The notes: generated from the sequence alone by a model not told the origin. Shown: positions 1 to 10,900, numbered from the stretch's first letter. The stretch: DNA of 64,000 nt from Marinobacter sp. C7 (GCF_022343555.1 NZ_JAKQZH010000004.1:1-64000), one strand, 5' to 3'. A program made the numbers and translations.

Positions 1-7
1 ACGAGGC

Positions 8-172
8 GCGCATTCTACACTGAACCGCCACCTTGTCAACCGCTTTCTGAAGAAATTTGAAATCGTTTTTCTTCAAAGCTTTCAAGCAGTTACTTCCTCC
101 GGCTGCCTCTGTCTCAGTGGCTTGTCCCTCAGAAGTGGTGCGCATTCTACAGCCCTCAGGAAAACTGTCAAC
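8..172. repeat. Pair of spaced direct repeats in the left-end noncoding region
   Basis: The first 264 bases hold no convincing gene. The motif GCGCATTCTACA occurs at 8-19 and 140-151. Each copy is followed, at exactly the same distance of 14 bases, by TGTCAAC (34-40 and 166-172). The equal spacing makes chance unlikely. In Pseudomonas aeruginosa an rRNA operon lies beyond msrQ at this place in the gene order, so these repeats may belong to the flank of an rRNA operon just left of the window. That placement is inference; the function of the motif is not known to me. Confidence 0.55.
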
Positions 173-264
173 GACCAATTTTCAATTATTTTCCCGGACT
201 TCGGTTTCCACCTACGCGGCCGATCAGAATACAACCAAACAGGTCGAAAAACGAGCACTTTTCG

Positions 265-870
265 CTATGCCCCGGGCTTTCGGAGAGGAATCAGAGAGCG
301 CCACCCAAACCATCTCACCCGCAGCGCCAGCAGGAACGCAATCACAAGTCCGTAAACCAGCATTTCGGTGATGTCACTTCTCGACTGCCAGAGGAAATGC
401 AGCCATGCGAGAAGAACGGCCGGATACACCAGCCTATGCAGAGGCTTCCATCGCTTTCCGAGGCGCTGCATCATTCCTCGGGTGGAAGTAATCGCCATAG
501 GCAACAGCAAAAGGAACGCCAGACTTCCCAAGATAATATAGGGGCGCCTGGTGAACGTAGCCCACAAATCGGTCCAGCCCAGTATGAACTGGAGAAATGC
601 CATCAGGTGCAGGCAGGCGTAGAAGAAGGCAAACAGGCCCAGCATCCGACGCACCCGGATCCACCCCTGCCATTTGAACAATCGGGAAAGTGGCGTCATT
701 CCCAGGGTGACAATCAGCAACTGGAACGCAGCAAGGCCCAACGCCTCAGTCACTTCCTGACCCGGATCCGGTCCCAGGCTACCGGTCACAATGCGGACAA
801 CCAACCAAAGCAGAGGAATCAACGCCAGCAGGAAAACCAGCCCCTTGAATGCAGGCATGGGTAATGCCAT
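265..870 (-). CDS. msrQ: MsrQ, heme-binding membrane subunit of the periplasmic methionine sulfoxide reductase
   Basis: A 201-residue integral membrane protein of the ferric-reductase-like transmembrane family (YedZ). It passes electrons from the quinone pool or flavin reductase through heme to MsrP, which repairs oxidised methionines in periplasmic proteins. Several hydrophobic helices are visible, for example FKGLVFLLALIPLLWLVV at the N-terminus. Candidate heme-ligand histidines lie in ACLHLMAF and in the later RLVYPAVLLAWLHFLW segment. Length is typical. It starts 21 bases after the msrP stop and is almost certainly co-transcribed with it. Start could also be the Met at residue 5. Confidence 0.93.
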   Translation of the reverse strand: MALPMPAFKGLVFLLALIPLLWLVVRIVTGSLGPDPGQEVTEALGLAAFQLLIVTLGMTPLSRLFKWQGWIRVRRMLGLFAFFYACLHLMAFLQFILGWTDLWATFTRRPYIILGSLAFLLLLPMAITSTRGMMQRLGKRWKPLHRLVYPAVLLAWLHFLWQSRSDITEMLVYGLVIAFLLALRVRWFGWRSLIPLRKPGA

Positions 871-891
871 AGGAACTCCTTCCCGCTCCCG

Positions 892-1869
892 TCAGTAATA
901 TTTGGTCAGATCCATGCCCTTGTAGAGGTGCGCAACCTGCTCGCCATACCCATTGAACTTTCGGGTTTCAATCCAGTTGGGCGAGAGCAGTCCGGAGGGT
1001 AGACGTCGTTCGCGCTTCTGGCTCCAGCGGGGATGATCCACCTCGGGATTCACGTTGGCATAGAAACCATATTCCTGGGGAGCAATCATTTCCCAGGTGC
1101 TCTTCGGCCGCTCCTCCTGGAAACGGATCTTGACGATGGACTTGATACTCTTGAAGCCGTACTTCCAGGGTACAACCAGTCGCATGGGTGCCCCATTCTG
1201 TTTCGGAACGGTTTTCCCGTAGAGTCCGACCGCCATGAAACTGAGCTCGTTCATGGCCTCGTCCATTCTCAACCCCTCCTGATAGGGCCAATCGATGGTG
1301 CTGAACAGCGAGCGCTGCCCTCTCATCTGATCAGGATCGTAGAGCGTTTCGAAATAGACGTATTTCGCCCGGGAGTTAGGTTCAAAACGCTTGAGCATGT
1401 CTGCCAAAGGAATCCCGATCCAGGGAATCACCATCGACCACGCCTCAACACAACGCAACCGGTAGATGCGCTCCTGGTACTCGTGCGGTTTAACCAGATC
1501 CTCAAATGAATAGGTGCCCGGCCTGCCACACTCCCCTTCGACCGTCACCGACCAGGGGTCGACCGACATTTCCTCCGCATACCGCGCGGGGTCGTCCTTT
1601 CCGGTTCCGAACTCATAGAAGTTGTTATACCGGGTGACATCTTCATAGGGCGTTTTCTCCTCGTCGGTCGAAAACCCCGGCATGGCGGTATAGCTGAGGG
1701 ACTCTCCCTGCACCGGTACGGCTGCGGCATCCACAAGGCGGGGCAAGCCGGTGCCTGCCAGGGCGGCCGCAACCACCCCACCCATGAAACGGCGGCGATC
1801 AAGATAAACGGATTCGGGCGTGACGTCTGAGTGGGAAAGAGCCCAGGACGGGCGTTTCTTGATAAGCAT
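892..1869 (-). CDS. msrP: MsrP, periplasmic molybdopterin-dependent methionine sulfoxide reductase catalytic subunit
   Basis: A 325-residue sulfite-oxidase-fold enzyme (YedY) that reduces methionine sulfoxide in periplasmic proteins using a molybdenum cofactor. The N-terminus carries a twin-arginine signal, DRRRFMGG near residues 24-31, followed by a hydrophobic stretch, so it is exported folded by Tat. Cys140, in [11 protein letters not shown], is the expected molybdenum ligand. First gene of a two-gene msrPQ operon. The order pssA-msrP-msrQ matches Pseudomonas. Confidence 0.95.
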   Translation of the reverse strand: MLIKKRPSWALSHSDVTPESVYLDRRRFMGGVVAAALAGTGLPRLVDAAAVPVQGESLSYTAMPGFSTDEEKTPYEDVTRYNNFYEFGTGKDDPARYAEEMSVDPWSVTVEGECGRPGTYSFEDLVKPHEYQERIYRLRCVEAWSMVIPWIGIPLADMLKRFEPNSRAKYVYFETLYDPDQMRGQRSLFSTIDWPYQEGLRMDEAMNELSFMAVGLYGKTVPKQNGAPMRLVVPWKYGFKSIKSIVKIRFQEERPKSTWEMIAPQEYGFYANVNPEVDHPRWSQKRERRLPSGLLSPNWIETRKFNGYGEQVAHLYKGMDLTKYY

Positions 1870-1926
1870 CGGTAATCTCCGTTAACCAGAAGCCTGACTG
1901 GTTGACCGGAGGATCCCGTAGGAATT

Positions 1927-1948
1927 CCCCGGGCGCTGGCGCCCGGGG
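1927..1948 (-). terminator. Strong GC hairpin downstream of pssA
   Basis: Arms CCCCGGGCGC and GCGCCCGGGG pair perfectly around a 2-base loop, between the pssA stop and the msrP start. No long T-run follows on the minus strand (the next bases are AATTCC), so it may be a weak or Rho-assisted terminator or an mRNA 3'-end stabiliser. Confidence 0.55.
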
Positions 1949-1964
1949 CAATTACCGCAACACC

Positions 1965-2792
1965 CTACTGACGGCGGGGTTTGCCACGAAACAGAGCACG
2001 GGCAGGTCCGGACAACGCATAAAGCAGGAACACTGTGAACAGTACGGTGGCAGGATCCAGAGCGATCACAACCAGGATCAGAACCACCAGCAGTATGGCG
2101 GCAAACGGCACACGGCCGCGAAGATCAAGATCCTTGAAACTGCGATACAGAATGTTGCTCACCATCAACACACCAGTACCACCAACCACGATAACCGTCA
2201 GCATCGTCAGCCAGGTGGACGGTTCGAACTGGTGAAAACACCAGACCAGGCCGGCAACACAGGCCGCTGCAGACGGACTTGCGAGACCGACAAAGAACTT
2301 CTTGTCCACCGAGCCGATCTGGGTATTGAACCGGGCCAGCCGCAAGGCCGCGCCGGCAACATAGATGAAGGTAATGGCCCAGCCAAATTTGCCGAGGCCG
2401 TTCAGGGACCAGAAGAACGCAACCAGTCCCGGAGCCACGCCGAATGCCACCATATCCGCAAGACTGTCGTATTCCTCACCGAACTTGCTCTGGGTGTTGG
2501 TCATCCGGGCCACGCGACCATCCAGCCCATCGAGGATCATGGAAACAAAGACCGCGATCGCGGCATTGTCAAAGACGCCGTTGGCTGCGGACACGATGGC
2601 GTAAAAGCCTGAAAACAGGGAGGCGGTTGTCAGGGCATTGGGCAGCAGGTAAATGCCCTTGCGACGGACAGGAGCCCCTTCGACCAGCTCCTCTTCCACA
2701 ACCTCACCGGAGTCGATCTCCGGATCCGGGGCTTCTGGCTGCTCATTCTTGAAGGTAGCTTCTGGGTCGGCAGATTTTTTCTCGTCAGTCAT
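1965..2792 (-). CDS. pssA: CDP-diacylglycerol--serine O-phosphatidyltransferase
   Basis: Membrane enzyme that makes phosphatidylserine, the precursor of phosphatidylethanolamine, from CDP-diacylglycerol and serine. The CDP-alcohol phosphatidyltransferase signature DG..GR(V)AR...G...D...D is visible in DGLDGRVARMTNTQSKFGEE and the following YDSLAD. The acidic N-terminal extension (about 45 residues) precedes several transmembrane helices. A longer frame opens at 2906, but the Met at 2792 (MTDEKKSADPE) has GGAG about 11 bases upstream, and the longer frame would run through the ilvC terminator, so 2792 was chosen (275 residues). This is the type II, multi-spanning enzyme, not the E. coli PssA type. 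Confidence 0.93.
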   Translation of the reverse strand: MTDEKKSADPEATFKNEQPEAPDPEIDSGEVVEEELVEGAPVRRKGIYLLPNALTTASLFSGFYAIVSAANGVFDNAAIAVFVSMILDGLDGRVARMTNTQSKFGEEYDSLADMVAFGVAPGLVAFFWSLNGLGKFGWAITFIYVAGAALRLARFNTQIGSVDKKFFVGLASPSAAACVAGLVWCFHQFEPSTWLTMLTVIVVGGTGVLMVSNILYRSFKDLDLRGRVPFAAILLVVLILVVIALDPATVLFTVFLLYALSGPARALFRGKPRRQ

Positions 2793-2830
2793 TCCTGGAA
2801 CTCCGGAAAGCATTTGGGCGGAGTATATAC

Positions 2831-2860
2831 GAAAAACGCGGCCACCCGGGCCGCGTTTTC
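2831..2860 (-). terminator. Intrinsic terminator after ilvC
   Basis: An 11-bp perfect stem (AAAACGCGGCC at 2833-2843, complement at 2849-2859) with a 5-base loop lies 24 bases after the ilvC stop. On the minus strand it is followed by a T-run. It should end ilvIHC transcription before pssA. Confidence 0.8.
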
Positions 2861-2883
2861 GAAAACTGTGCCGGAAATCCGGA

Positions 2884-3966
<1,083 letters not shown>

Positions 3967-4458
3967 TTACAGGCTCAGTACCTTTTCACCGCGGGCGATA
4001 CCCGACACACCGGTACGAACCACTTCCAGGACACCGGCAGTACCTACTGCCTGAATGAAGCCATCAAGCTTTTCACTGTCACCCGCCAGCTGAACCGTGT
4101 ACACCGAACTGGTGACGTCCACGATCTGGCCCCGGAAGATATCCACAGTGCGTTTGATCTCAGCGCGCTGGGACCCGGTTGCCTTGAGCTTCACCAACAT
4201 CAGCTCGCGCTCGATGTGGGAGCCCTCAGTCAGATCTACCAGTTTCACCACTTCAATCAGCTTGTTCAGCTGTTTGGTGATCTGCTCGATGACCTTGTCG
4301 GAACCCGTGGTGGTGACGGTCAGACGCGACAGGGTCTCGTCCTCGGTCGGGGCCACGGTCAGTGTTTCGATGTTGTAGTTACGCTGCGAGAACAGGCCAA
4401 CCACCCGTGACAGCGCACCCGGCTCGTTTTCCAGCAAAACAGAAATGATTCGACGCAT
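3967..4458 (-). CDS. ilvH: Acetolactate synthase small (regulatory) subunit
   Basis: A 163-residue regulatory subunit with an N-terminal ACT domain (RRIISVLLENEPGALSRVVGLFSQR) that binds valine and confers feedback inhibition on the IlvI catalytic subunit, then the ALS_ss C-terminal domain. The ACT glycine-asparagine region (GALSRV; RNYNIETLTV) is intact, so valine sensitivity is expected. It starts 2 bases after the ilvI stop, implying translational coupling. The Met at 4458 was preferred to the longer frame at 4488, which overlaps ilvI. Confidence 0.97.
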   Translation of the reverse strand: MRRIISVLLENEPGALSRVVGLFSQRNYNIETLTVAPTEDETLSRLTVTTTGSDKVIEQITKQLNKLIEVVKLVDLTEGSHIERELMLVKLKATGSQRAEIKRTVDIFRGQIVDVTSSVYTVQLAGDSEKLDGFIQAVGTAGVLEVVRTGVSGIARGEKVLSL

Positions 4459-4460
4459 GA

Positions 4461-6179
4461 TCACACCCTCTCCGTCTTGCTGAGCCACATGTCTTTCATG
4501 GAACCGCGGGCCACCTGCATCGGGTAGACATGCTCGAAGCGATCAACATAGATGTCGACAAAGACCAGTTTGTCCTTCATCGCCAACACTTCCTTGAGCT
4601 TCGTCTCCAGATCTTCCTTCTTTTCGATACGCACGCCCACGTGACCATAGGCTTCCGCCAGCGCGATGAAGTCCGGCAGGGACTCCATGTAGGACTGGGA
4701 ATGGCGGGACTCGTAGTTCATGTCCTGCCACTGCTTCACCATGCCCAGGGCCTGGTTGTTCAGGTTGATGATCTTGACCGGCAGATTGTACTGCTTGCAG
4801 GTGGACAGCTCCTGGATGTTCATCTGGATACTACCCTCACCGGTGATGCACAGCACCTCGTCGTCCGGATGGGTGAGCTTTACCCCCATCGCGGCCGGCA
4901 GGCCGAAGCCCATGGTGCCCAGGCCACCGGAGTTGATCCAGCGATTGGGCTTGTCGAACTTGTAGTACTGGGCAGCAAACATCTGGTGCTGGCCAACATC
5001 CGAGGTGACAAACGCCTCGCCGTTGGTCAGCTTGCACAGCAGCTCGATCACTTCCTGCGGCTTGATCACGTCCGGGCTGGTCTCGTAGCGCATGCCGTGG
5101 AACGCCCGCCACTCCTCGATCTGCTTCCACCAGGAGGCAAGGGCGCTGGCATCCGGCTTGTCCTTGCTTTCCTTGACCAGGGCAAGCATCTCCTTCAGCA
5201 CCGCATCCACGGGACCCACGATGGGCACATCCGCTTCCACGGTCTTGGAGATGGAGGCCGGATCAATATCGATGTGGATGATCCGCGCACCCGGACAGAA
5301 CTTCTCGGTGGCGTTGGTTACCCGGTCGTCGAAACGGGCGCCCACGGCCAGGATCAGATCCGAGTGGTGCATGGCCATGTTGGCTTCGTAGGTGCCATGC
5401 ATGCCCAGCCAGCCCAGGTGCTGCTTATCGGAAGCCGGGTAACAGCCGATACCCATCAGGGTATTGGTGAGCGGGTAACCCAGCATACGGGTCAGCTCGG
5501 TCAGCTGATTGGAGGCCTTGCCGAGGATGACGCCCCCGCCGGCATAAATCACCGGTCGCTTGGCTGCCAGCAGCATATCGACCGCTTTCTTGATCTGGCC
5601 GGCGTGGCCACGAATGGCCGGGTTATAGGACCGCAGCTTGACCTTCTTGGGATAGGAATACTCATAGCGCTCGTTCGGCGTGGTCATATCCTTGGGGATG
5701 TCCACGACGACCGGACCGGGACGACCGGTTGCGGCGATGTAGTACGCCTTGCGAATGACTTCAGGAATTTCCTCGGGGTGCCGCACACTCAGGTTGTGCT
5801 TCACCACGGGACGGGAGACACCGATCATGTCGGTTTCCTGGAAGGCATCCTCACCAATGAGATGGGAGGCAACCTGACCGCACAGAACCACCATGGGGAT
5901 GGAATCCATGAAAGCGGTGGCAATGCCGGTAATGGTGTTGGTGGCTCCAGGACCCGAGGTCACCAGTACGGTACCTGGTTTTCCGGTCGCGCGGGCATAG
6001 CCGTCGGCCATATGGACCGCCGCCTGCTCGTGCCGTACCAGAATATGCTTGACTTTGTCCTGCCTGAACAGCGCATCATAAATATGAAGGGCTGCACCAC
6101 CCGGATAGCCGTATATGTACTCGATGCCTTCGTCCTGAAGGGACCGGATCAGCATATCGGCGCCAGACAATAACTCCAC
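4461..6179 (-). CDS. ilvI: Acetolactate synthase large (catalytic) subunit
   Basis: A 572-residue thiamine-diphosphate enzyme that condenses two pyruvates, or pyruvate with 2-oxobutyrate, in the first common step of branched-chain amino acid synthesis. Features in order: N-terminal TPP-binding domain with the catalytic glutamate in [14 protein letters not shown], a central FAD-binding-like domain, and the C-terminal TPP domain with [14 protein letters not shown], the TPP/Mg motif (GDG-type, here GEG, then about 26 residues to NN in NLNNQALG). First gene of the operon, with a long upstream leader. Confidence 0.97.
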   Translation of the reverse strand: MELLSGADMLIRSLQDEGIEYIYGYPGGAALHIYDALFRQDKVKHILVRHEQAAVHMADGYARATGKPGTVLVTSGPGATNTITGIATAFMDSIPMVVLCGQVASHLIGEDAFQETDMIGVSRPVVKHNLSVRHPEEIPEVIRKAYYIAATGRPGPVVVDIPKDMTTPNERYEYSYPKKVKLRSYNPAIRGHAGQIKKAVDMLLAAKRPVIYAGGGVILGKASNQLTELTRMLGYPLTNTLMGIGCYPASDKQHLGWLGMHGTYEANMAMHHSDLILAVGARFDDRVTNATEKFCPGARIIHIDIDPASISKTVEADVPIVGPVDAVLKEMLALVKESKDKPDASALASWWKQIEEWRAFHGMRYETSPDVIKPQEVIELLCKLTNGEAFVTSDVGQHQMFAAQYYKFDKPNRWINSGGLGTMGFGLPAAMGVKLTHPDDEVLCITGEGSIQMNIQELSTCKQYNLPVKIINLNNQALGMVKQWQDMNYESRHSQSYMESLPDFIALAEAYGHVGVRIEKKEDLETKLKEVLAMKDKLVFVDIYVDRFEHVYPMQVARGSMKDMWLSKTERV

Positions 6180-6468
6180 GATTTTCTACCCTCTTCTACG
6201 AGTGAATGAGCCGGGTTTCGCCCCGGTTGCCTGGATTCACGGTCTCCCTGCTTCTTGTGAAAGCGGAACCGGCTTGCTCCTCCACACCTGCAAAATAAGA
6301 GGTTGTCTCCTGGCCAGTCGCTCTCCTGAGGGTTGCGGAGAACGACCAATCAACGGGTTGCACGTAAGCAACAACCAGCACACATCGGGACCCGACGTGT
6401 TCAGTGTGGTGATTAACGGGGGATACTCGCTCGGGATTGCCTGCCGAATTAACCCCAGTTTCAGGCAA
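6180..6468 (-). promoter_or_regulatory. Long candidate leader (5' UTR) of the ilvIHC operon
   Basis: About 290 bases between the predicted promoter and the ilvI start contain no conserved gene. A 10-bp hairpin (GTCGCTCTCC at 6317-6326 with GGAGAACGAC at 6337-6346, one G-T pair) follows, by 3 bases, an 11-codon reading frame at 6385-6350 (minus) that encodes MCAGCCLRATR. The frame is not rich in Ile, Leu or Val, so classical attenuation by those residues is not supported. Leader RNA motifs upstream of ilv genes are known in some proteobacteria; whether this is one needs a covariance search. Confidence 0.4.
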
Positions 6469-6474
6469 TCGCCA

Positions 6475-6502
6475 ATTCTGACAGCGCGAAACTCCCTGTC
6501 AA
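6475..6502 (-). promoter_or_regulatory. Predicted sigma-70 promoter for ilvIHC
   Basis: On the minus strand TTGACA (6502-6497) is followed by 16 bases and CAGAAT (6480-6475): a perfect -35 and a 4/6 -10. Two direct copies of CTGACAG flank the -35 region and could be part of an operator. No other gene reads from here in this direction. Confidence 0.5.
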
Positions 6503-6681
6503 TAGGCGCTGACAGTTAATCCGCCCAATCTGGCCGAAGGTCTGCCATACTTGACGAATCCGGTCCCCGAGATTTGAACCAGACGAAAGAAAATCGGCGT
6601 CCCGGATGGCATGATAGACTTCACCAATAACTCCAACCGGCAGCGGAATCTGACCGGGAGCAAACCACGGCGAGTAGATCC

Positions 6682-7143
6682 ATGAGCAGAAAAATCCTGA
6701 TGTTGGCCCTGTTAATGGCTTTAGTACCGGGCATTGCCCACAGCGGCTCTGTCTACAAATGGACGGACGAGAATGGTGTCACCCACTTTGGCGACCGCCA
6801 GCCCACCGGCAGTAAGGCCGAACAGGTCAGCGTCCGTTCCGGCAAGGGATCGAGCAACGCATCCAGCCGCACCAGCCCCCAGGAGCAGGTGCAGGCCATG
6901 GAGGAGGAAACCGAAAAACGCGAGCTCACCGAGCGCGAACGGGCCGAGATGGAAGCCATTCGCAAGCAACGCGAGGCCAACTGCGCCACCGCCGAGGCCA
7001 ACCTGAAGATTATCGACAGCAATGCGCGGATCCAGGTGGAGGAAGACGGTGAGCGGCGGTATCTGTCACCGGAGGAGATTGCCGAGCAGCGGTTGCGGTT
7101 TGAGAAAATCGCCGAAGAGAATTGCGGGCCGATGGAAGAGTAG
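6682..7143 (+). CDS. DUF4124 domain-containing periplasmic protein
   Basis: A 153-residue secreted protein of unknown function. A signal peptide (MSRKILMLALLMALVPGIAHSGS) is followed directly by the DUF4124 motif VYKWTDENGVTHFGDRQP, then a long charged, probably coiled-coil segment rich in Glu and Arg (residues about 75-120) with two cysteines (NCATAEANL and ENCGPMEE) that could pair. A DUF4124 gene beside ilvI also occurs in Pseudomonas. Function is not known; the location, periplasm, is inferred. Confidence 0.85.
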   Translation: MSRKILMLALLMALVPGIAHSGSVYKWTDENGVTHFGDRQPTGSKAEQVSVRSGKGSSNASSRTSPQEQVQAMEEETEKRELTERERAEMEAIRKQREANCATAEANLKIIDSNARIQVEEDGERRYLSPEEIAEQRLRFEKIAEENCGPMEE

Positions 7144-7154
7144 GAAGTGAAGTT

Positions 7155-7184
7155 GGGGTCAGATGAAGGCCTTCATCTGACCCC
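7155..7184. repeat. Palindromic repeat copy 1
   Basis: Perfect 30-bp palindrome with arm GGGGTCAGATGAAGG. It lies 11 bases after the DUF4124 stop in a convergent junction and is the first of three in a row. Confidence 0.95.
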
Positions 7185-7214
7185 GGGTTAACGGCTCGGA
7201 TTGGGTGTGAAAGT

Positions 7215-7244
7215 GGGGTCAGATGAACGCTTTCATCTGACCCC
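7215..7244. repeat. Palindromic repeat copy 2
   Basis: Arms GGGGTCAGATGAACG and CTTTCATCTGACCCC, one mismatch. The left flank GTGAAAGT is shared with several other copies. Confidence 0.95.
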
Positions 7245-7280
7245 GGCCTGGAGGGCTGACCGCCGGGCTTGACGTAAAAT

Positions 7281-7310
7281 GGGGTCAGAAGAAAGCGTTC
7301 TTCTGACCCC
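7281..7310. repeat. Palindromic repeat copy 3 (AGAAGA subtype)
   Basis: Arms GGGGTCAGAAGAAAG and CGTTCTTCTGACCCC, one mismatch. Arm position 10 is A instead of T, and its partner on the other arm has changed too. It lies 31 bases before the clpB stop. Confidence 0.95.
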
Positions 7311-7341
7311 GACTTTAAACCCCGGCTCTGCCTGATACCGA

Positions 7342-9918
7342 TCAGGCCTTCTCGAACACCAGCTGGTGATCCTTCACCGTGCCAAGGATGGTATCGCCCG
7401 GCACAAACTCTCCCTGCAACAACTTCTGTGCCAGCGGGTTCTCGATGTTCCGCTGGATCGCCCGCTTCAGCGGCCGGGCACCATACACCGGGTCATAACC
7501 CACTTCCGCCAGCAGGTCCATCGCTCCGTCGTCCAGCTCCAGCTTCATATCCTGTTCCTTCAGGCGCTTGCTGAGGCCAGCGATCTGGATCTTCGCGATG
7601 CCTCGGATCTGATCTTCCGCCAGCGGATGGAACACCACCACTTCGTCCACGCGGTTGATGAATTCCGGACGGAAGTGAGTACCGACCACTTCCATGACCG
7701 CGCTCTTCATGGACTCGTAGTTCTCCTCTCCCGCTTTCTGCTGGATGATGTCGGAGCCCAGGTTCGAGGTCATCACGATAACGGTGTTGCGAAAATCCAC
7801 CGTGCGCCCCTGGCCGTCAGTGAGGCGGCCGTCCTCGAGCACCTGCAGGAGGATGTTGAACACATCCGGGTGCGCTTTCTCGACCTCGTCGAGCAATAGC
7901 ACGGAATACGGGCGGCGGCGCACCGCTTCGGTGAGGTACCCCCCCTCCTCATAGCCAACATAGCCGGGAGGCGCACCAATCAGGCGGGCTACCGAATGTT
8001 TCTCCATGAACTCGGACATGTCGATGCGAACCATGGCCTCCTCGGTATCGAACAGGAAGGAAGCCAGCGACTTGCACAGCTCGGTCTTACCCACCCCGGT
8101 CGGGCCAAGGAACAGGAACGAGCCGTTGGGTCGATGGGGATCGGAAAGACCGGCGCGGGAACGGCGCACCGCGTTGGAAACCGCTTCCACCGCTTCATCC
8201 TGACCGATCACCCGGTCATGAAGGGCCTCTTCCATACGCATCAGTTTGTCGCGCTCACCCTCCAGCATCTTCGATACCGGGATGCCGGTCCACTTGGAGA
8301 CGACTTCAGCGATCTCCTCATCGGTGACGCGATTACGCAGCAGCTCCATCTTTTTCATCTCGGCCTGGCCGGCCATTTCAAGCTGGCGCTCCAGCTCCGG
8401 AATCTTGCCATACTGCAGCTCGGACATCCGGCCAAGATCCCCTGCACGCCGGGCGTTTTCCAGATCGATGCGCGCCTGCTCAAGGTCGCTCTTGATCTTC
8501 TGGGAGCCGTGCAGCGCCGCTTTCTCGGAGTTCCAGACCTCTTCCAGGTCGGCGTATTCCCGCTCGACACCGGTAATTACCTCGGAAAGCTCTGAAAGCC
8601 GCTTCTTGGACGCCTCGTCCTTCTCTTTTTTGAGCGCCTCCCGTTCAATCTTCAGCTGAATCAGTCGACGCTCCAGACGATCCAGTGCCTCCGGCTTGGA
8701 ATCCATTTCCATGCGGATCTGACTGGCCGCTTCGTCCACCAGGTCGATGGCCTTATCCGGCAGTTGCCGGTCGGTGATATACCGATGGGAAAGCTTTGCG
8801 GCCGCGATGATGGCACCGTCGGTGACCTCGACGCCGTGATGCACCTCGTAACGCTCTTTCAGGCCGCGCAGGATGGCGATGGTGTCTTCCTCGGTTGGCT
8901 CGCTGACCAGCACCTTCTGGAACCGTCGCTCAAGGGCAGCATCCTTCTCGATGTTCTCGCGGTATTCGTCCAGGGTGGTAGCACCCACGCAGTGCAGCTC
9001 ACCCCGGGCCAGGGCCGGCTTGAGCATGTTGCCGGCGTCCATGGAGCCCTCGGCCTTGCCGGCGCCTACCATGGTGTGGATCTCGTCGATGAACAGGATG
9101 ATCTGCCCTTCCTGCTTGGACAGTTCGTTCAGCAGAGCCTTCAGGCGCTCCTCGAATTCGCCCCGGAACTTCGCCCCGGCGATCAGGGAACCCATGTCCA
9201 GAGACAGCACTTTCTTGTCTTTCAGGCCGTCGGGCACTTCGCCGTTGACGATGCGCTGGGCCAGGCCTTCGACGATGGCGGTTTTGCCCACGCCGGGCTC
9301 ACCAATCAGCACCGGGTTGTTCTTGCGCCGGCGCTGCAGGACCTGGATGGTGCGGCGGATTTCGTCGTCACGGCCGATGACCGGGTCGAGTTTGCCTTCA
9401 GCGGCACGCTCGGTCAGGTCGATGGTGTACTTGGACAGGGCCTGACGGTTTTCCTCGGCACCGGGATCGGTCACGGCTTCACCACCGCGAACTTCGTCGA
9501 TGGCCTTTTCAAGGGCAGCCTTGTCCACGCCCTGCTCCCGCAATACCCGACCGAGTGTGCCCCGGTCTTCGAGGGCCGCCAGCAGCATGAGTTCGCTCGA
9601 GATAAACTGATCCTTGCGCTTCTGGGACAGCTTGTCCGCCATATTAAGCAGACGGCCCATATCGTTGGACATGGACACGTCGCCGGCGGAACCTTTGACC
9701 TCCGGCAGATTCTCGATTTCCTGGGCGATGGCCTGGCGAATGCGCGCAGGGTCCGCGCCGGCCTGCTTCAGCAGCGGCTTGATGGAGCTGCCGTCCTGGT
9801 CGAGCAGCGCCTGCATCAGGTGCAGCGGCTCAATGAAGTTGTGGTCCTTGCCAACCGCCAGCGACTGCGCGTCTGCCAGCGCGGTCTGCAGCTTGCTCGT
9901 GAGCTTGTCGATTCTCAT
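7342..9918 (-). CDS. clpB: ClpB, ATP-dependent protein disaggregase
   Basis: An 858-residue Hsp100 chaperone that works with DnaK to dissolve protein aggregates after heat shock. In order: Clp N-domain (about 1-145), first AAA+ module with Walker [15 protein letters not shown], the coiled-coil middle domain (about 410-530, [16 protein letters not shown]), and second AAA+ module with [14 protein letters not shown] and the sensor/arginine-finger region near [13 protein letters not shown]. The rluD-pgeF-clpB order matches E. coli. A sigma-32-type promoter lies upstream. Full length with no anomalies. Confidence 0.98.
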   Translation of the reverse strand: MRIDKLTSKLQTALADAQSLAVGKDHNFIEPLHLMQALLDQDGSSIKPLLKQAGADPARIRQAIAQEIENLPEVKGSAGDVSMSNDMGRLLNMADKLSQKRKDQFISSELMLLAALEDRGTLGRVLREQGVDKAALEKAIDEVRGGEAVTDPGAEENRQALSKYTIDLTERAAEGKLDPVIGRDDEIRRTIQVLQRRRKNNPVLIGEPGVGKTAIVEGLAQRIVNGEVPDGLKDKKVLSLDMGSLIAGAKFRGEFEERLKALLNELSKQEGQIILFIDEIHTMVGAGKAEGSMDAGNMLKPALARGELHCVGATTLDEYRENIEKDAALERRFQKVLVSEPTEEDTIAILRGLKERYEVHHGVEVTDGAIIAAAKLSHRYITDRQLPDKAIDLVDEAASQIRMEMDSKPEALDRLERRLIQLKIEREALKKEKDEASKKRLSELSEVITGVEREYADLEEVWNSEKAALHGSQKIKSDLEQARIDLENARRAGDLGRMSELQYGKIPELERQLEMAGQAEMKKMELLRNRVTDEEIAEVVSKWTGIPVSKMLEGERDKLMRMEEALHDRVIGQDEAVEAVSNAVRRSRAGLSDPHRPNGSFLFLGPTGVGKTELCKSLASFLFDTEEAMVRIDMSEFMEKHSVARLIGAPPGYVGYEEGGYLTEAVRRRPYSVLLLDEVEKAHPDVFNILLQVLEDGRLTDGQGRTVDFRNTVIVMTSNLGSDIIQQKAGEENYESMKSAVMEVVGTHFRPEFINRVDEVVVFHPLAEDQIRGIAKIQIAGLSKRLKEQDMKLELDDGAMDLLAEVGYDPVYGARPLKRAIQRNIENPLAQKLLQGEFVPGDTILGTVKDHQLVFEKA

Positions 9919-10000
9919 GGTTCCGTTTCCCCAAATCAGTTAGCGGATATCTGGCGAACCTTTTGGCGGTTCGGTTATATCCAAATTGCTTTGGTTTTAA

Positions 10001-10028
10001 ATGTAGGGGCGGGTGGAGGGACTTCAAG
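10001..10028 (-). promoter_or_regulatory. Predicted sigma-32 (heat-shock) promoter for clpB
   Basis: On the minus strand CTTGAAGT (10028-10021) is followed after about 12 bases by CCCCTACAT (10009-10001). This closely matches the RpoH consensus CTTGAAA and CCCCATNT. It lies about 85 bases before the clpB start and within the pgeF-clpB gap, so clpB can be induced on its own by heat. Confidence 0.75.
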
Positions 10029-10144
10029 CTGCGATGATTTGATTTTGGCGCTAAATTGACCACGGTCAGTTGTATTTTGGGGGCACGCGATGGGAGGACA
10101 AGCCAGCCCATCGCCCGGGCATTTGCGGGAAATACAATTCCGGC

Positions 10145-10900
10145 TTAACTCAGCCAGATCAGGGTCGCCATACGTCCGGTCCGGCCATCTCGCCGGTAGG
10201 AGAAAAACCAGTCCCGGTCGCGAACGGTGCAGAGGCTGCCGCCGGAGACGGAGCTTACACCCGCACTGGCCAGGCGTTGACTGGCCAATTGGTAGATGTC
10301 GGCCAGGTAATGCCCCGGCCGTGCGCCCTCTTCCGAGAACGCTTGGGCCGCGTCAGGATCGCGGGACAGAAACGCCTCGCGAACTTCCGGGCCGACCTCG
10401 AACTGTTTCGGGCCGATGGCCGGCCCCAGCCAGGCCATCAGTTCATCGCCGGGCACGGCCATGGCGCCGATCAGGTTTTCCAGTACGCCGCCGCACAGGC
10501 TACGCCAACCGGCGTGGGCGGCACCGACTACGCGTCCTTTCCGGTCGCACAGGACCACCGGCAGGCAGTCAGCAGTGAGGATGGCGCAGGCAATCCCGTT
10601 TTCTCGGGTAAAGCTGGCATCGGCCTCCGGGACCGTCGCGACGTTGTCGGCGGTGATCTCGACCACGTTGGTGCCGTGGACCTGATTCAGCCAGGCGATA
10701 CGGGTGTCATCCAGACCGGCGAACTCCGCCAGGCGCTGTCGGTTGGTCTGGACATGGTCGGGGTTGTCGCCGACATGCCCCCCGAGATTGAGACTGTTCC
10801 AGGGAGGTTGGCTGACACCACCCTGGCGGGTGGTGCACAGCGCCCGGACATTTCCGGGCACTGACCAGTCGGGGCGGAGAACGGCCTGTTCAGAAATCAT
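10145..10900 (-). CDS. pgeF: PgeF/YfiH-family peptidoglycan editing protein (purine nucleoside phosphorylase LACC1-like fold)
   Basis: A 251-residue protein of the multicopper polyphenol oxidase-like (DUF152) fold. E. coli YfiH removes mis-incorporated amino acids from UDP-MurNAc precursors; relatives act on nucleosides. Metal-ligand residues are visible in VVGAAHAGWRSLCGGVLENL (His), in the LTADCLPVVL cysteine motif, and in GPAIGPKQFEVGPEV. The start at 10900 (MISEQAVLRPDW) overlaps the rluD stop by 11 bases, implying coupling; the longer frame at 10939 lies deep inside rluD. Confidence 0.9.
   Translation of the reverse strand: MISEQAVLRPDWSVPGNVRALCTTRQGGVSQPPWNSLNLGGHVGDNPDHVQTNRQRLAEFAGLDDTRIAWLNQVHGTNVVEITADNVATVPEADASFTRENGIACAILTADCLPVVLCDRKGRVVGAAHAGWRSLCGGVLENLIGAMAVPGDELMAWLGPAIGPKQFEVGPEVREAFLSRDPDAAQAFSEEGARPGHYLADIYQLASQRLASAGVSSVSGGSLCTVRDRDWFFSYRRDGRTGRMATLIWLS

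Noticed and set aside
6196..6468. A 90-codon minus-strand frame upstream of ilvI
   Set aside because: No RBS, no recognisable domain, and it lies within the predicted ilvI leader; treated as noncoding.
7155..7310. CRISPR-like array from three repeats in a row
   Set aside because: Intervals differ (30 and 36 bases here, 14-56 elsewhere), the repeats are full palindromes, groups have at most three copies, and no cas gene is present.
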